Shown piece after piece: positions 53,101-61,009 of a stretch of 64,000 nucleotides of DNA; position 1 is the first letter of the stretch, and every line of letters begins with the position of its first letter. The notes below the pieces were generated by a model. The model searched no databases. It was not told where the DNA came from and saw only the letters and a program-made list of their open reading frames with translations. The DNA comes from Providencia heimbachae ATCC 35613 (lineage in GTDB: Bacteria; Pseudomonadota; Gammaproteobacteria; Enterobacterales; Enterobacteriaceae): contig NZ_LXEW01000031.1 in NCBI RefSeq assembly GCF_001655055.1, positions 62,001 through 126,000 of the forward strand, written 5' to 3'. A program made the position numbers and the translations under genes.

Positions 53101-55051
53101 CCCAATTGGGGAAAGCGCAGATTTACTGCGTTATAGCCCAACCGCTCGGGCAATCGCGGCTATTTTTTGGGATACTGTACAAAATGGTGACTTCCCTGCG
53201 CTTTGGCCAGAACGCGCCAGAACAGCAATGAATATCCACCAGCTCTTTCATAACGACGATGCATTACTTGATCTTCAAGCTGAGATTGAAGCCGATATTA
53301 GTTTGTTTTTACAGGATAACCCGATTGAATGCCAAAGCTATGAGCAAACTCAAGCCGCTGAATATCTTAGCTTTGCACTGTCTAGAACACCGATTGAACT
53401 CATTTATAGTAAGTATGCACGGGAATTAGTTGTCGCTCTGCAAAGCCGATTAGAAGAAGCGCATATGTGGCTTGATTTTAATCGCTCACAGCAAAATTTA
53501 GGCACACGCTACGCCCAGCGTTGGTCTCTCATTCAAAATTGGCTACAAGGGTTATGTTCTATTCCTGAATTTGCTCACCTAATGCCTTATATACCGGGTG
53601 CCATTGCCATTATCATTTTAGATAAAGTTGCCTCTGCCCGTTATAGCGAAGCAGATCTTTACTTTAAAGTCAGTGGGTTACTCGGTGAGCATCCAACCAT
53701 TGAAAACCAAACACTTTCACTCAGTTTGGACAACTACTTTAGCCGTATGCGTGGTCAAAGAAAACGCTTTGTTCCTGCCTTTCGTCGGTACCAAACACTA
53801 CGCCAACGTATTGCAACCCAAGAACGTAGTCGACTCAAGCTACATGAATTCAAAGCTAAACCCTTAAGCTCTTTTGTCCGCAACAAGCTGATCAATGACG
53901 TCTATTTGCCGATTATTGGCGACAATATGGCAAAACAAATCGGTGCGTTAGGGGAAGGAAAACGTACTGACTTAATGGGGTTATTGCTGATGATCTCTCC
54001 CCCTGGTTACGGTAAAACCACGTTGATGGAGTATGTTGCCGACCGTTTGGGACTAATTTTTATGAAAATTAACGGCCCTGCTTTGGGTCACGATGTGTTA
54101 TCTCTCGATCCTGAGCAGGCTCCGAATGCAACCGCAAGGCAAGAGCTTGAAAAACTGAATTTATCCCTTGAGATGGGTAATAACGTGATGTTATATGTGG
54201 ATGATATTCAACACACCCATCCTGAGTTTTTACAAAAATTCATTTCTCTGTGTGATGGAACTCGACGCATCGAGGGAATTTGGAAAGGTAAAACCCGAAC
54301 CTATGATATGCGGGGTAAAAAATTCTGTGTTGTAATGGCAGGTAACCCTTATACCGAATCGGGGGAAGTATTCCGTATTCCTGACATGTTAGCGAACCGC
54401 GCCGACATTTATAACTTAGGTGAAGTATTAGGTGGGATGGATGACGCATTCGCACTAAGCTATATCGAAAATAGCCTAACCTCAAACTCTGTACTCGCAC
54501 CACTGGCACTACGCGATTTAAATGACCTTTATCTTTTAGTGGATAAAGCCATGGGTAAATCCGTTTCAACCAATACCCTAAGCTACCCTTATTCAGATGC
54601 GGAAATTAGCGAAATTGTTTCTGTCATCAAGCGGTTAATGACACTTCGAGACGTGGTATTAAAAGTCAATCAGCAATATATCGCGAGTGCAGCTCAGTCA
54701 GATAAATACCGCACAGAACCAGCCTTCCGTTTGCAAGGTAGCTACCGTAATATGAATAAGCTCAGTGAAAAAGTGTCATCCGTTATGAATGATGACGAAC
54801 TTGAACGTCTTTTAGACGACCACTACCTCGGTGAAGCACAGCTACTGACCACAGGCGCAGAAGAAAACCTGTTAAAATTAGCCGAATTACGTGGAACCTT
54901 AACAGAAAAAGACGCGGCTCGTTGGCAACAAATCAAGAAAGACTTTATGCGCAATAAAGCCCTTGGGGGTGATAATGCCGATATTGGCGATCGCGTTGTG
55001 GTACAGCTTGCATCTCTGGTTGAAAGTGTTCAGGCGCTAAGCCCAAACTAG
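50111..55051 (+). CDS. Giant AAA+ ATPase with long N-terminal region and coiled coil
   Basis: A 1646-residue protein, usually labelled DNA repair ATPase in related genomes. I see no evidence in the sequence for a repair role. The N-terminal ~430 residues look beta-rich (RIGNADLVRGISEILHIAKEIEG near 440), then a coiled-coil stretch rich in Gln and Glu (about 500-880). The C-terminal third holds one AAA+ module: Walker A ISPPGYGKTTLMEYVADRLG (about 1297) and Walker B NVMLYVDDIQHTHPEF (about 1362), with a sensor-like CVVMAGNPYTESGEVFRIPDMLANRADIYNL. This last segment resembles MoxR-type ATPases, which act as chaperones. No signal peptide or membrane helix is seen, so it is cytoplasmic. It follows the flotillin by about 90 bases and precedes the rhomboid gene by 12. 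Confidence 0.75.
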   Translation: MSDIQDTNREQEILDSAVAEGGAYEILRKRLTEQGQQLHQKAAQLNQSRLDEFGQSQMDIIGRVRIRTENNCQARDIVRVGEWLLFGYNVFLGLKKETHLEDVFSLYRLIENADEFDVEAIPYEETFLNDTRFIQDFTELYTYYKNTQLLQLVERDGKLLASFQIGERITDVRVFRWSISSDKSKIEYIDNRGERDIALPPAYDFNWLKTSREDTVNGRFPHINILDTVFVEAIGGDLTIKCENNTEDGLGIYREAVLDKNQSLDDAQIEYAQTGSLILLKILPYREESWRYLVYNTLTQSVQRIDAIGQACVQLPEDHGIIFPGGYYLQNGDYKTFEQPMDGMRFRRLRRSPNGEDVLYVFYSPNQGRLSLFNYNLIERKLAVPLIGHGYAMLEDGKMVLFEGEGDEPTRVHPMQVWQTPFYTEEFADQQQPRGGFYGRIGNADLVRGISEILHIAKEIEGNQVSVARYEQLSQQPKNLLDIYYWFTDEHCLGIGKLLKEITQTSELVLDEYEKVESIRQQSVKSMNEAVSRQQSLLSLTLPESWTDIQQFVDGLNSLSTQRGHLISLREFRYMDLTKLSAMETEISDAQQRVSQATAIFLASEKALQPFKAQLTTFEQQIENAQNSAQLDIPMKDMEKMSTDLDMLSNLMASLTFNDVTQQTQIIDSISQIYAQLNQSRARLQQKRKSQSSVETVAQFGAQFRLFSQGITNALSLATDPERCDDQLSRLLVQLEELEGQFSHQEEFLDDILAKREELVETFESHKQVLLDERQRRSQNLLTAANRLLDSLQRRTVRLQSQDELNAFFASDPLALKTREIIEKLREINDNVKADDIDARLKASRDQAIRILRDKTDIFEDGGNIIKLGPRHRFSVNTQELDLTILPKDNQLWLYLTGTDFQESIENAELAELQPYWTATLESESETVYRAEYLAYSIIYSASKRQDGLDYASLKSALTSPDKLEKLVRDFAAPRYKEGYEKGIHDHDAIAILKKLIPIGESADLLRYSPTARAIAAIFWDTVQNGDFPALWPERARTAMNIHQLFHNDDALLDLQAEIEADISLFLQDNPIECQSYEQTQAAEYLSFALSRTPIELIYSKYARELVVALQSRLEEAHMWLDFNRSQQNLGTRYAQRWSLIQNWLQGLCSIPEFAHLMPYIPGAIAIIILDKVASARYSEADLYFKVSGLLGEHPTIENQTLSLSLDNYFSRMRGQRKRFVPAFRRYQTLRQRIATQERSRLKLHEFKAKPLSSFVRNKLINDVYLPIIGDNMAKQIGALGEGKRTDLMGLLLMISPPGYGKTTLMEYVADRLGLIFMKINGPALGHDVLSLDPEQAPNATARQELEKLNLSLEMGNNVMLYVDDIQHTHPEFLQKFISLCDGTRRIEGIWKGKTRTYDMRGKKFCVVMAGNPYTESGEVFRIPDMLANRADIYNLGEVLGGMDDAFALSYIENSLTSNSVLAPLALRDLNDLYLLVDKAMGKSVSTNTLSYPYSDAEISEIVSVIKRLMTLRDVVLKVNQQYIASAAQSDKYRTEPAFRLQGSYRNMNKLSEKVSSVMNDDELERLLDDHYLGEAQLLTTGAEENLLKLAELRGTLTEKDAARWQQIKKDFMRNKALGGDNADIGDRVVVQLASLVESVQALSPN

Positions 55052-55063
55052 TAGGATAAAATA

Positions 55064-55630
55064 ATGAAACCTTGGTTAAACACGCGAATTAAATTGTTAG
55101 CCGTTTTAGCGGGGTTTTTGCTCTTAATACAACTTATTAATAGCCTGACTGGGGGTTCATTAATACATTTAGGTATTATTCCACGAACATTAAATGGGCT
55201 CATTGGGATCCCTCTTGCACCCTTTATTCATGGAAGTTGGGGGCACTTACTGGGTAACCTCCCCCCTTTAATGGTACTCAGCGCATTACTGCTTCACCGC
55301 GCTATTAAAGAATATTTATATGCATCGCTATTTATCATCATCACAGGCGGTCTTGCTGTTTGGCTTGTTGGGCGTGATGCCGTACATGTCGGTGCTAGCG
55401 GTTGGGTTTTTGGCTTATGGGGGCTATTGATCGCACAAGGCTTTTTTCGCCGCAACCTCATCGATATTTTAATTTCACTATTAGTCTTATTTTACTTCGG
55501 TGCCATGGCTTCCGGCTTACTGCCCGTTCATCAATATATTTCCACTGAATCCCATATTGCTGGGGCTCTTTCAGGTGCTTTGTATGCTTGGTTGATGAAT
55601 AAGCATCATAAAACTACGCCTTCAACTTAA
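55064..55630 (+). CDS. Rhomboid-family intramembrane serine protease
   Basis: A 188-residue polytopic protein with about six helices. The rhomboid catalytic dyad is visible: Ser in HVGASGWVFGLWG (GASG motif, about residue 113) and His in ESHIAGALSGALYAW (about 165). The HGSWGHLLGN loop (about 56-65), with its H-x3-H-x3-N pattern, is also intact. Rhomboids cut transmembrane helices of target proteins. It is the last gene of the cluster and overlaps the convergent regulator gene by 17 bases. Its likely target, perhaps a cluster partner, is unknown. Confidence 0.88.
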   Translation: MKPWLNTRIKLLAVLAGFLLLIQLINSLTGGSLIHLGIIPRTLNGLIGIPLAPFIHGSWGHLLGNLPPLMVLSALLLHRAIKEYLYASLFIIITGGLAVWLVGRDAVHVGASGWVFGLWGLLIAQGFFRRNLIDILISLLVLFYFGAMASGLLPVHQYISTESHIAGALSGALYAWLMNKHHKTTPST

Positions 55631-56276
55631 CGCGATAGACACAGCGCCCTGCACCATTGAGCAAATATTGCTCGCGTTCAATCGTTACCTTTTCCCCCAT
55701 CACGTCACGAAATAGTTCAAGCTCGGAGCGGCAAAAGTTTTGACAAGCTGTGGCGGCGGCACAAATTGGGCAGTGATTTTCAATAAATAACCAGCTGTCC
55801 TCCTGCTGCTCAACTTTCGCCATATAACCTTCTTCGCTGCGCACATCTGCAAGGGCATGAAGCCGTTCAGTAAAAGATAAATTGTTACAACGTGCTAAAT
55901 ATTTAGCCCGACTTTCCGCTTCTCGCTGGCTAATCAGCTTTTCTAAACCTTCATCACCAAAAATAGTTCGCACTGAATCTATTAGCTGTAATGCAAGCTG
56001 AGCATGGGTATCAGGAAAACGCTGATGCCCTAATTCGGTTAGTACCCAATTTTGTCGAGGTCTGCCCGCACCAGTCTGTGAAGGGCATTGAACCCCTTCA
56101 ACTAACCCTAAAGAGGTCAATTTTTGAATATGCTGACGAGCGGCTTCTCCGGTCATATTCAAATCGTGAGCAATCACGGCAGTGGAGATTGGCCCTTTTG
56201 TTTTAATACAAAACAGCACTTTATCGACTGCTTGAGTCAGGTTTAAGTTATCAAAGTAATTACTTGCATTAATCAT
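55614..56276 (-). CDS. Winged-helix regulator with Cys-rich C-terminus (SufR-like group)
   Basis: A 220-residue DNA-binding protein. Its N-terminal winged helix (TKGPISTAVIAHDLNMTGEAARQHIQKLTSLGLVEG) is followed by a C-terminal region with clustered Cys: NHCPICAAATACQNFCRSELELF and GRCVYRV. This pattern is typical of the COG2345 group that includes the iron-sulfur regulator SufR. An Fe-S or metal sensor is therefore plausible but unproven. It diverges from an MFS pump gene across a 74-base gap with a perfect palindrome. Confidence 0.8.
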   Translation of the reverse strand: MINASNYFDNLNLTQAVDKVLFCIKTKGPISTAVIAHDLNMTGEAARQHIQKLTSLGLVEGVQCPSQTGAGRPRQNWVLTELGHQRFPDTHAQLALQLIDSVRTIFGDEGLEKLISQREAESRAKYLARCNNLSFTERLHALADVRSEEGYMAKVEQQEDSWLFIENHCPICAAATACQNFCRSELELFRDVMGEKVTIEREQYLLNGAGRCVYRVKLKA

Positions 56277-56286
56277 TATGTGACTC

Positions 56287-56314
56287 TAATATCCAAGATA
56301 ATACTTGGATATTA
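56287..56314. promoter_or_regulatory. Perfect inverted-repeat operator between the regulator and the MFS gene
   Basis: TAATATCCAAG (56287-56297) and CTTGGATATTA (56304-56314) form an 11-bp perfect inverted repeat with a 6-base ATAATA spacer. It lies 10 bases upstream of the regulator's start and about 36 ahead of the MFS start, so it is well placed to repress both. Confidence 0.8.
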
Positions 56315-56350
56315 CCTCTTTTCTAACCCTTTAGTCCAGCAGGCCTTTAT

Positions 56351-57760
56351 ATGAGCAATGAACCATCAACTGCACCACAAGCCAAATGGGCTGATTTACT
56401 CAGTGGTACCAATGCATTATTGACCATCGCTCTCACGGGTGGTGTTGCATTACATGCTATTAATATTTATATCGTTACCACCATATTACCCAGTGTGGTT
56501 AACGATATCGGTGGCCTAGAGTACTATGCCTGGAACACAACCATATTTGTCGCAACCTCCATTGTTGGGTCAGCTTTATCGAGTAAAATTCTCGACAGCT
56601 TTGGCCCTAAATTTGCCTATCTCACCGCATTATTTTTATTTTCATTAGGTTCTATTTGGTGTGCATCATCCCCTTCAATGTTGATGTTACTGGGTGGACG
56701 AGCACTTCAAGGTTTCGGCGGTGGTATTTTATTTGCACTGAGCTATGCATTAATCCGGGTGGTATTTACCCCAAATCTTTGGTCACGCGCAATGGGGGTC
56801 GTGTCTGGTATGTGGGGTATTGCCACACTATGTGGACCTGCTATTGGGGGTATTTTTGCGCAAAGCGGCCATTGGCGCTGGGCTTTTTGGTCACTTTTAC
56901 CGGTCGCAGCGCTACTTGCTATCATTGTAATTAATCAACTTCCCGGGAAAAAAGCCCAACAAACCCAAAATAATAAAATTCCATTTTTAGCTATCTCATT
57001 ACTGGTGATTTCTGTTTTAGCTATTTCCATTGGCAGTTTATCTGAAAAGCTCATCGCAAATCTGGCGGGTTTATTGATTGGTATTATTCTAATTATTACC
57101 ATTGCTCGTATTGATGGTAAAAATGGAAAGCGCCTATTACCGACAGGGGCTTATTCATTAAAACACCCTCTTGGAATTATATTTCTAACCATGTGTTTAC
57201 TGGTTGGCGGGATGACAACTGAAATTTATGTGCCTTACTTCCTGCAAACTATTCATCAATTTTCGCCACTTTCTGCAGGATACCTGACGGCAATTATGGC
57301 GGCAGGCTGGACAGTCGGGGCGCTCTTTAGTGCCAATAAAACTGGTTCGATTGTTTTGCGAATTCTTAGAATTGGGCCTGTGATCATCTTTATTTCACTA
57401 ATTATACTGGCCGTTTTAACACCGAATCGACAACTAGTAGAATCGATACCCTTATTTGTTCTCTATTTACTCGCCATGGCTGGGGTTGGTTTAGGGATTG
57501 GTGTTTGTTGGCCTCACCTTGTTCTTCGTGTGTTTAATGCCGCACCAGAGGGTGAAGAAAACATTGCTTCATCATCGATTATTACTATCCAGCTTTATGC
57601 CACAGCGCTGTCTGCCGCTCTTGTTGGGGTAGTTGTCAATAATAGTGGACTAATAAACCCTGGCGGTATTGAAGGTGCACAACAATCATCTGTTTGGTTA
57701 TTCGCGATATTTGCTATCTGCCCATTATTTGGTGCATTACTGATCCGAAAAGTGAAATAG
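56351..57760 (+). CDS. MFS efflux transporter, DHA2-like
   Basis: A 469-residue membrane transporter with about 12-14 helices. MFS motifs include SKILDSFGPKFAYL after TM2, GGRALQGFGGGILFALSYALIR, and SGMWGIATLCGPAIGGIFA (motif C-like, typical of exporters). The substrate is not readable. Its control region is shared with the Cys-rich regulator, so the exported compound may be sensed through a redox- or Fe-S-responsive factor. It lies 250 bases from the haem receptor gene but has its own terminator-like hairpin. Confidence 0.8.
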   Translation: MSNEPSTAPQAKWADLLSGTNALLTIALTGGVALHAINIYIVTTILPSVVNDIGGLEYYAWNTTIFVATSIVGSALSSKILDSFGPKFAYLTALFLFSLGSIWCASSPSMLMLLGGRALQGFGGGILFALSYALIRVVFTPNLWSRAMGVVSGMWGIATLCGPAIGGIFAQSGHWRWAFWSLLPVAALLAIIVINQLPGKKAQQTQNNKIPFLAISLLVISVLAISIGSLSEKLIANLAGLLIGIILIITIARIDGKNGKRLLPTGAYSLKHPLGIIFLTMCLLVGGMTTEIYVPYFLQTIHQFSPLSAGYLTAIMAAGWTVGALFSANKTGSIVLRILRIGPVIIFISLIILAVLTPNRQLVESIPLFVLYLLAMAGVGLGIGVCWPHLVLRVFNAAPEGEENIASSSIITIQLYATALSAALVGVVVNNSGLINPGGIEGAQQSSVWLFAIFAICPLFGALLIRKVK

Positions 57761-57773
57761 CTGACATAAATAG

Positions 57774-57793
57774 GGCAAGCAAGGATGCTTGCC
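57774..57793 (+). terminator. Weak terminator-like hairpin after the MFS gene
   Basis: GGCAAGCA (57774-57781) and TGCTTGCC (57786-57793) form a perfect stem with a 4-base loop. It is followed by AAAAAACTGTTTTATTTT, so the T run is displaced. It may work bidirectionally or only stabilise the mRNA. Confidence 0.5.
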
Positions 57794-57940
57794 AAAAAAC
57801 TGTTTTATTTTCCTTATTGAATAAGTCATCACCTTGTCTCGCTTCTTTTTAAGAATAGAGATTGGTCACAAAACTCCCTCCACTCTTTTATCTTCTGTTT
57901 GATACACATCAAAGATGTAGATTATTTGCAACTTTATCTC

Positions 57941-57998
57941 TTGACCCTTTACGCATCTTTAACTATAAATCGGAATGATACTAATTATCATTCCGATT
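57941..57998 (+). promoter_or_regulatory. Fur-regulated promoter of the haem operon
   Basis: TTGACC (57941-57946) and TATAAA (57964-57969) are 17 bases apart, a good sigma-70 promoter. Directly downstream is TGATACT-A-ATTATCA (57976-57990), matching the 7-1-7 Fur box with one mismatch. It sits inside a larger 13-bp perfect inverted repeat, AATCGGAATGATA/TATCATTCCGATT (57968-57980 with 57986-57998). Iron-bound Fur there would cover the start point of transcription. Confidence 0.88.
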
Positions 57999-58012
57999 AC
58001 CAAAGGTTATCT

Positions 58013-60163
58013 ATGAACGCCGCCATCAAAGGAAAGCTGTTAATCTCCACATTAGCATTGTTTGTTAGTCAAACTGTCTTTGCTGCACAAACCGTACCAG
58101 AAACTAATTTGTCTGAAAAAAATGACATTATGGTTGTGACAACCAACCGTCTGGGATCCAGCCTTTGGAATAGTCCTGCAACTATTCAGGTAATTGATAA
58201 ACAAGAATTAGATAATTCAACAAACACTTCGATTGCGGATGATTTACAAGACATTCCAGGGGTCGAAATTACCGATAATGCCCTTGCTGGACGTAAACAA
58301 ATTCGGATTAGAGGGGAAGCGTCCTCTCGTGTCTTGATCCTAATTGATGGCCAAGAAGTCACTTATCAAAGAGCAGGACAAGATTTTGGTGCAGGGTTAT
58401 TAATTGATGAATCTTCTTTAGAGCGCATCGAGGTTGTCAAAGGCCCTTATTCTGTCCTTTATGGCTCACAAGCCATTGGTGGCGTTGTCAATTTTATTAC
58501 CAAAAAAGGGGGGGATAAGCCTTTTGGTGGTGCGCTTAAAGCCGTTTATAGCTCGGCAACCAAGGGATGGGATGAATCTGCGGCGGCATGGGGAAGTGTG
58601 GGTAATTTTGATTACCGCCTTAATGGTAGCTATTCCGATCAAGGTGATAGAGATACACCCGATGGCCACCTAAAAAACACTAATCACCGCAATAACAGCC
58701 AAGGTTTATGGCTAGGCTATACCTTAGATAAACACAAATTTGGATTGTCTGTCGATCGCTATAAACTCACCACACAAACTTGGTATGACGACCCCTCTTA
58801 TGAACATTTCAGTGTCAAGATCCCTGATTTAACACGGGAAAAAGTTGGCCTATTTTATGATTATGCTATCGAGGGTGATTATTTAAAAAATATCCATGTT
58901 GATGCCTATCAGCAAACGATTGAACGAGACTTTAAAAATGAAGTCGCCGTCAATACCCCGACGGGTAGTCCTATGATTGGCAACTTACGCGTTACCAACC
59001 AAACTCACTCGAAAGACAAACAATATACTCAAGGGGTGACATTACAGTCGAACCTTACCCTACCCTTTGATAATCAATTAATAGTAGGCGCACAATATCA
59101 GCGTGATAGAGTAAAACAAGCCTCTGATAGTGATAGTACATCGGCAAGCTCGACAAAATTCCCACCCGCCGTCAATTATACAAAAAGTACACAGACGCAT
59201 AATCGAACTGAACAGACTAACTGGTCTTTATTTGCACAAAATGACTATGCCTTTGCCGATAACTGGAAATGGACGTTAGGTGCTCGCCAATATTGGCTCA
59301 ATTCAGAGCTAACCAGTGGCAATGAAAATATCCAGCATTCAATGACAGGCAGTACTTACCGTAATTTAGATAATAGCAAAACTAACGATAACCAATTTAT
59401 TGCATCGAGTAGCCTGCGCTATTCAGGTTTTGAAAATACAGAGCTCCGCCTCGCCTTTGCTCAGGGCTATGTTTTCCCAACACTCAGTCAATTATTTATG
59501 CAAACTTCTGCGGGCGGCAGCATTAATTATGGTAATACCGACCTAAAAGCGGAACACTCAAATAACTACGAAATTGGTGCACGTTATAACGGTAATCAGT
59601 GGTATCTCGATAGTGCGCTGTATTATTCAGAAGCTAAAGACTATATCGCTTCGGTGGCCTGTTCCGGTCAATCTGTTTGCAACGGCAATACCAACACATC
59701 AAGAACAGGTTATTACTATTACGACAATATCGATCGAGCAAAAACCTACGGATTAGAGCTCACCGCTGAATATCACGGCTGGGATATCGCACCTTATGTC
59801 AGTGGTAACTACCTACGTCGTCAATTTGATGGTGTAAATATCAAAACATGGGATACCGGAGAGCCGGCACTTACCGGTCGAGTTGGTGCAAAACACACCT
59901 TACTTTTTGACCAAGTGAACTTAACATCCGACCTCTTTGTACGAGCCGCTTCCCACGCAAAAAATAATACCAATGACAAAGCAACTAATTATGCGGGCTG
60001 GGCAACATTAAACCTCGCATTCAATACCGAGTTTGGAATAGAAGACCAATATCAATTCAATCTGTCCTTAAATAACCTCACCAATAAAAAATATCAAACC
60101 GCCCATGAATCTATCCCTGCTGCCGGATTTAATACCGCTGCTGGCTTTGTATGGAAATTCTAA
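58013..60163 (+). CDS. TonB-dependent outer-membrane receptor of the haem operon
   Basis: A 716-residue receptor. The start at 58013 gives a signal peptide (KLLISTLALFVSQTVFAA) and follows an AAAGG site. The longer frame from 57899 reads through the promoter and Fur box. A TonB-box-like NDIMVVTTN (about residues 36-44) leads into a plug domain (NSPATIQVIDKQEL, IPGVEITDNALAGRKQIRIRG, ERIEVVKGPYSVLYGSQAIGGVVN) and a 22-strand barrel ending AAGFVWKF. The usual haem-receptor FRAP and NPNL boxes are only partly present (YVFPTLSQLF, NTDLKAEHSNNYEIG). Haem or haemoprotein uptake is inferred mainly from operon context. Confidence 0.87.
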   Translation: MNAAIKGKLLISTLALFVSQTVFAAQTVPETNLSEKNDIMVVTTNRLGSSLWNSPATIQVIDKQELDNSTNTSIADDLQDIPGVEITDNALAGRKQIRIRGEASSRVLILIDGQEVTYQRAGQDFGAGLLIDESSLERIEVVKGPYSVLYGSQAIGGVVNFITKKGGDKPFGGALKAVYSSATKGWDESAAAWGSVGNFDYRLNGSYSDQGDRDTPDGHLKNTNHRNNSQGLWLGYTLDKHKFGLSVDRYKLTTQTWYDDPSYEHFSVKIPDLTREKVGLFYDYAIEGDYLKNIHVDAYQQTIERDFKNEVAVNTPTGSPMIGNLRVTNQTHSKDKQYTQGVTLQSNLTLPFDNQLIVGAQYQRDRVKQASDSDSTSASSTKFPPAVNYTKSTQTHNRTEQTNWSLFAQNDYAFADNWKWTLGARQYWLNSELTSGNENIQHSMTGSTYRNLDNSKTNDNQFIASSSLRYSGFENTELRLAFAQGYVFPTLSQLFMQTSAGGSINYGNTDLKAEHSNNYEIGARYNGNQWYLDSALYYSEAKDYIASVACSGQSVCNGNTNTSRTGYYYYDNIDRAKTYGLELTAEYHGWDIAPYVSGNYLRRQFDGVNIKTWDTGEPALTGRVGAKHTLLFDQVNLTSDLFVRAASHAKNNTNDKATNYAGWATLNLAFNTEFGIEDQYQFNLSLNNLTNKKYQTAHESIPAAGFNTAAGFVWKF

Positions 60164-60164
60164 G

Positions 60165-61004
60165 ATGAAAAAAATACTGTTAGCTTTACTGGCCTTAAGC
60201 TGCTCCTACACGACATTAGCAAACGAAAGGATTGTTGTTGCGGGTGGGTCATTAACTGAATTGGTTTATGCATTAGGTGCGGGTAAGCAGGTTGTTGCCG
60301 TTGATGAAACAACCACGTGGCCCCCTGAATCGGCAAAACTTCCTCATATTGGTTATTGGAAACAATTAAGTGTAGAAGGCATTTTATCGCTTAATCCATC
60401 CTTGTTTATCACCTGGCAGGACGCAGGCCCACAGGTTATTTTTGACCAACTAAAAACCCAACAAATTGAGGTACTGACCCTACCGCGCATCCCTGCCACG
60501 GTTGAACAAATGTACAACAATATTGGCACACTCGCACAAGCCCTTAACCTTAAACCTGAAGGAGAAAAGCTCGTCACACAACTTCGCGAGCGTTTGGCCA
60601 ATGTCACCCAGAAAAATACCGCGAGAGGGCAAACGGTGAATGTGCTGTTTATTCTTTCGGCGGGTAGCAGCGCACCACAAATTGCGGGAAAAGGCAGTGT
60701 TGCAGATATTATTCTAACTTTAGCGGGTGCGAATAACTTGGCTAGCCACTCGCAATATAAAAGTTATAGCGCTGAAGCAATTATTGCCGCAAACCCCGAA
60801 GTGATTATTGTCACAAGCCAAATGGCTGAAAACGGGATTGATAAACTCAACCTAGTGCCGGGTATTACCCACACCTCTGCATGGAAAAACAAACGCATAG
60901 TGACCATTGATCAAGCCTTGATTTTAGGAATGGGGCCACGAATTGCCGATGCAGTAGAGCAGTTAAATCACGCATTTTGGCCTGATGCTCATGAGCAAGA
61001 GTGA
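60165..61004 (+). CDS. hmuT: Periplasmic haem-binding protein HmuT
   Basis: A 279-residue ABC substrate-binding protein of the haem/cobalamin group. The signal peptide is MKKILLALLALSCSYTTLA. The mature protein starts NERIVVAGGSLTELVYALGAG, and the conserved HIGYWKQLSVEGILSLNP contains the Tyr that ligates haem in HmuT/PhuT. It takes haem from the receptor to HmuUV. The ATG at 60165 starts one base after the receptor stop. The longer frame from 60105 lies inside the receptor gene. Confidence 0.92.
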   Translation: MKKILLALLALSCSYTTLANERIVVAGGSLTELVYALGAGKQVVAVDETTTWPPESAKLPHIGYWKQLSVEGILSLNPSLFITWQDAGPQVIFDQLKTQQIEVLTLPRIPATVEQMYNNIGTLAQALNLKPEGEKLVTQLRERLANVTQKNTARGQTVNVLFILSAGSSAPQIAGKGSVADIILTLAGANNLASHSQYKSYSAEAIIAANPEVIIVTSQMAENGIDKLNLVPGITHTSAWKNKRIVTIDQALILGMGPRIADAVEQLNHAFWPDAHEQE

Positions 61005-61009
61005 CAATA

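Noticed and set aside
57899-58012. A longer N-terminus for the TonB receptor starting at 57899
   Set aside because: It would translate the promoter and Fur box and bury the signal peptide. The ATG at 58013 has a ribosome site.
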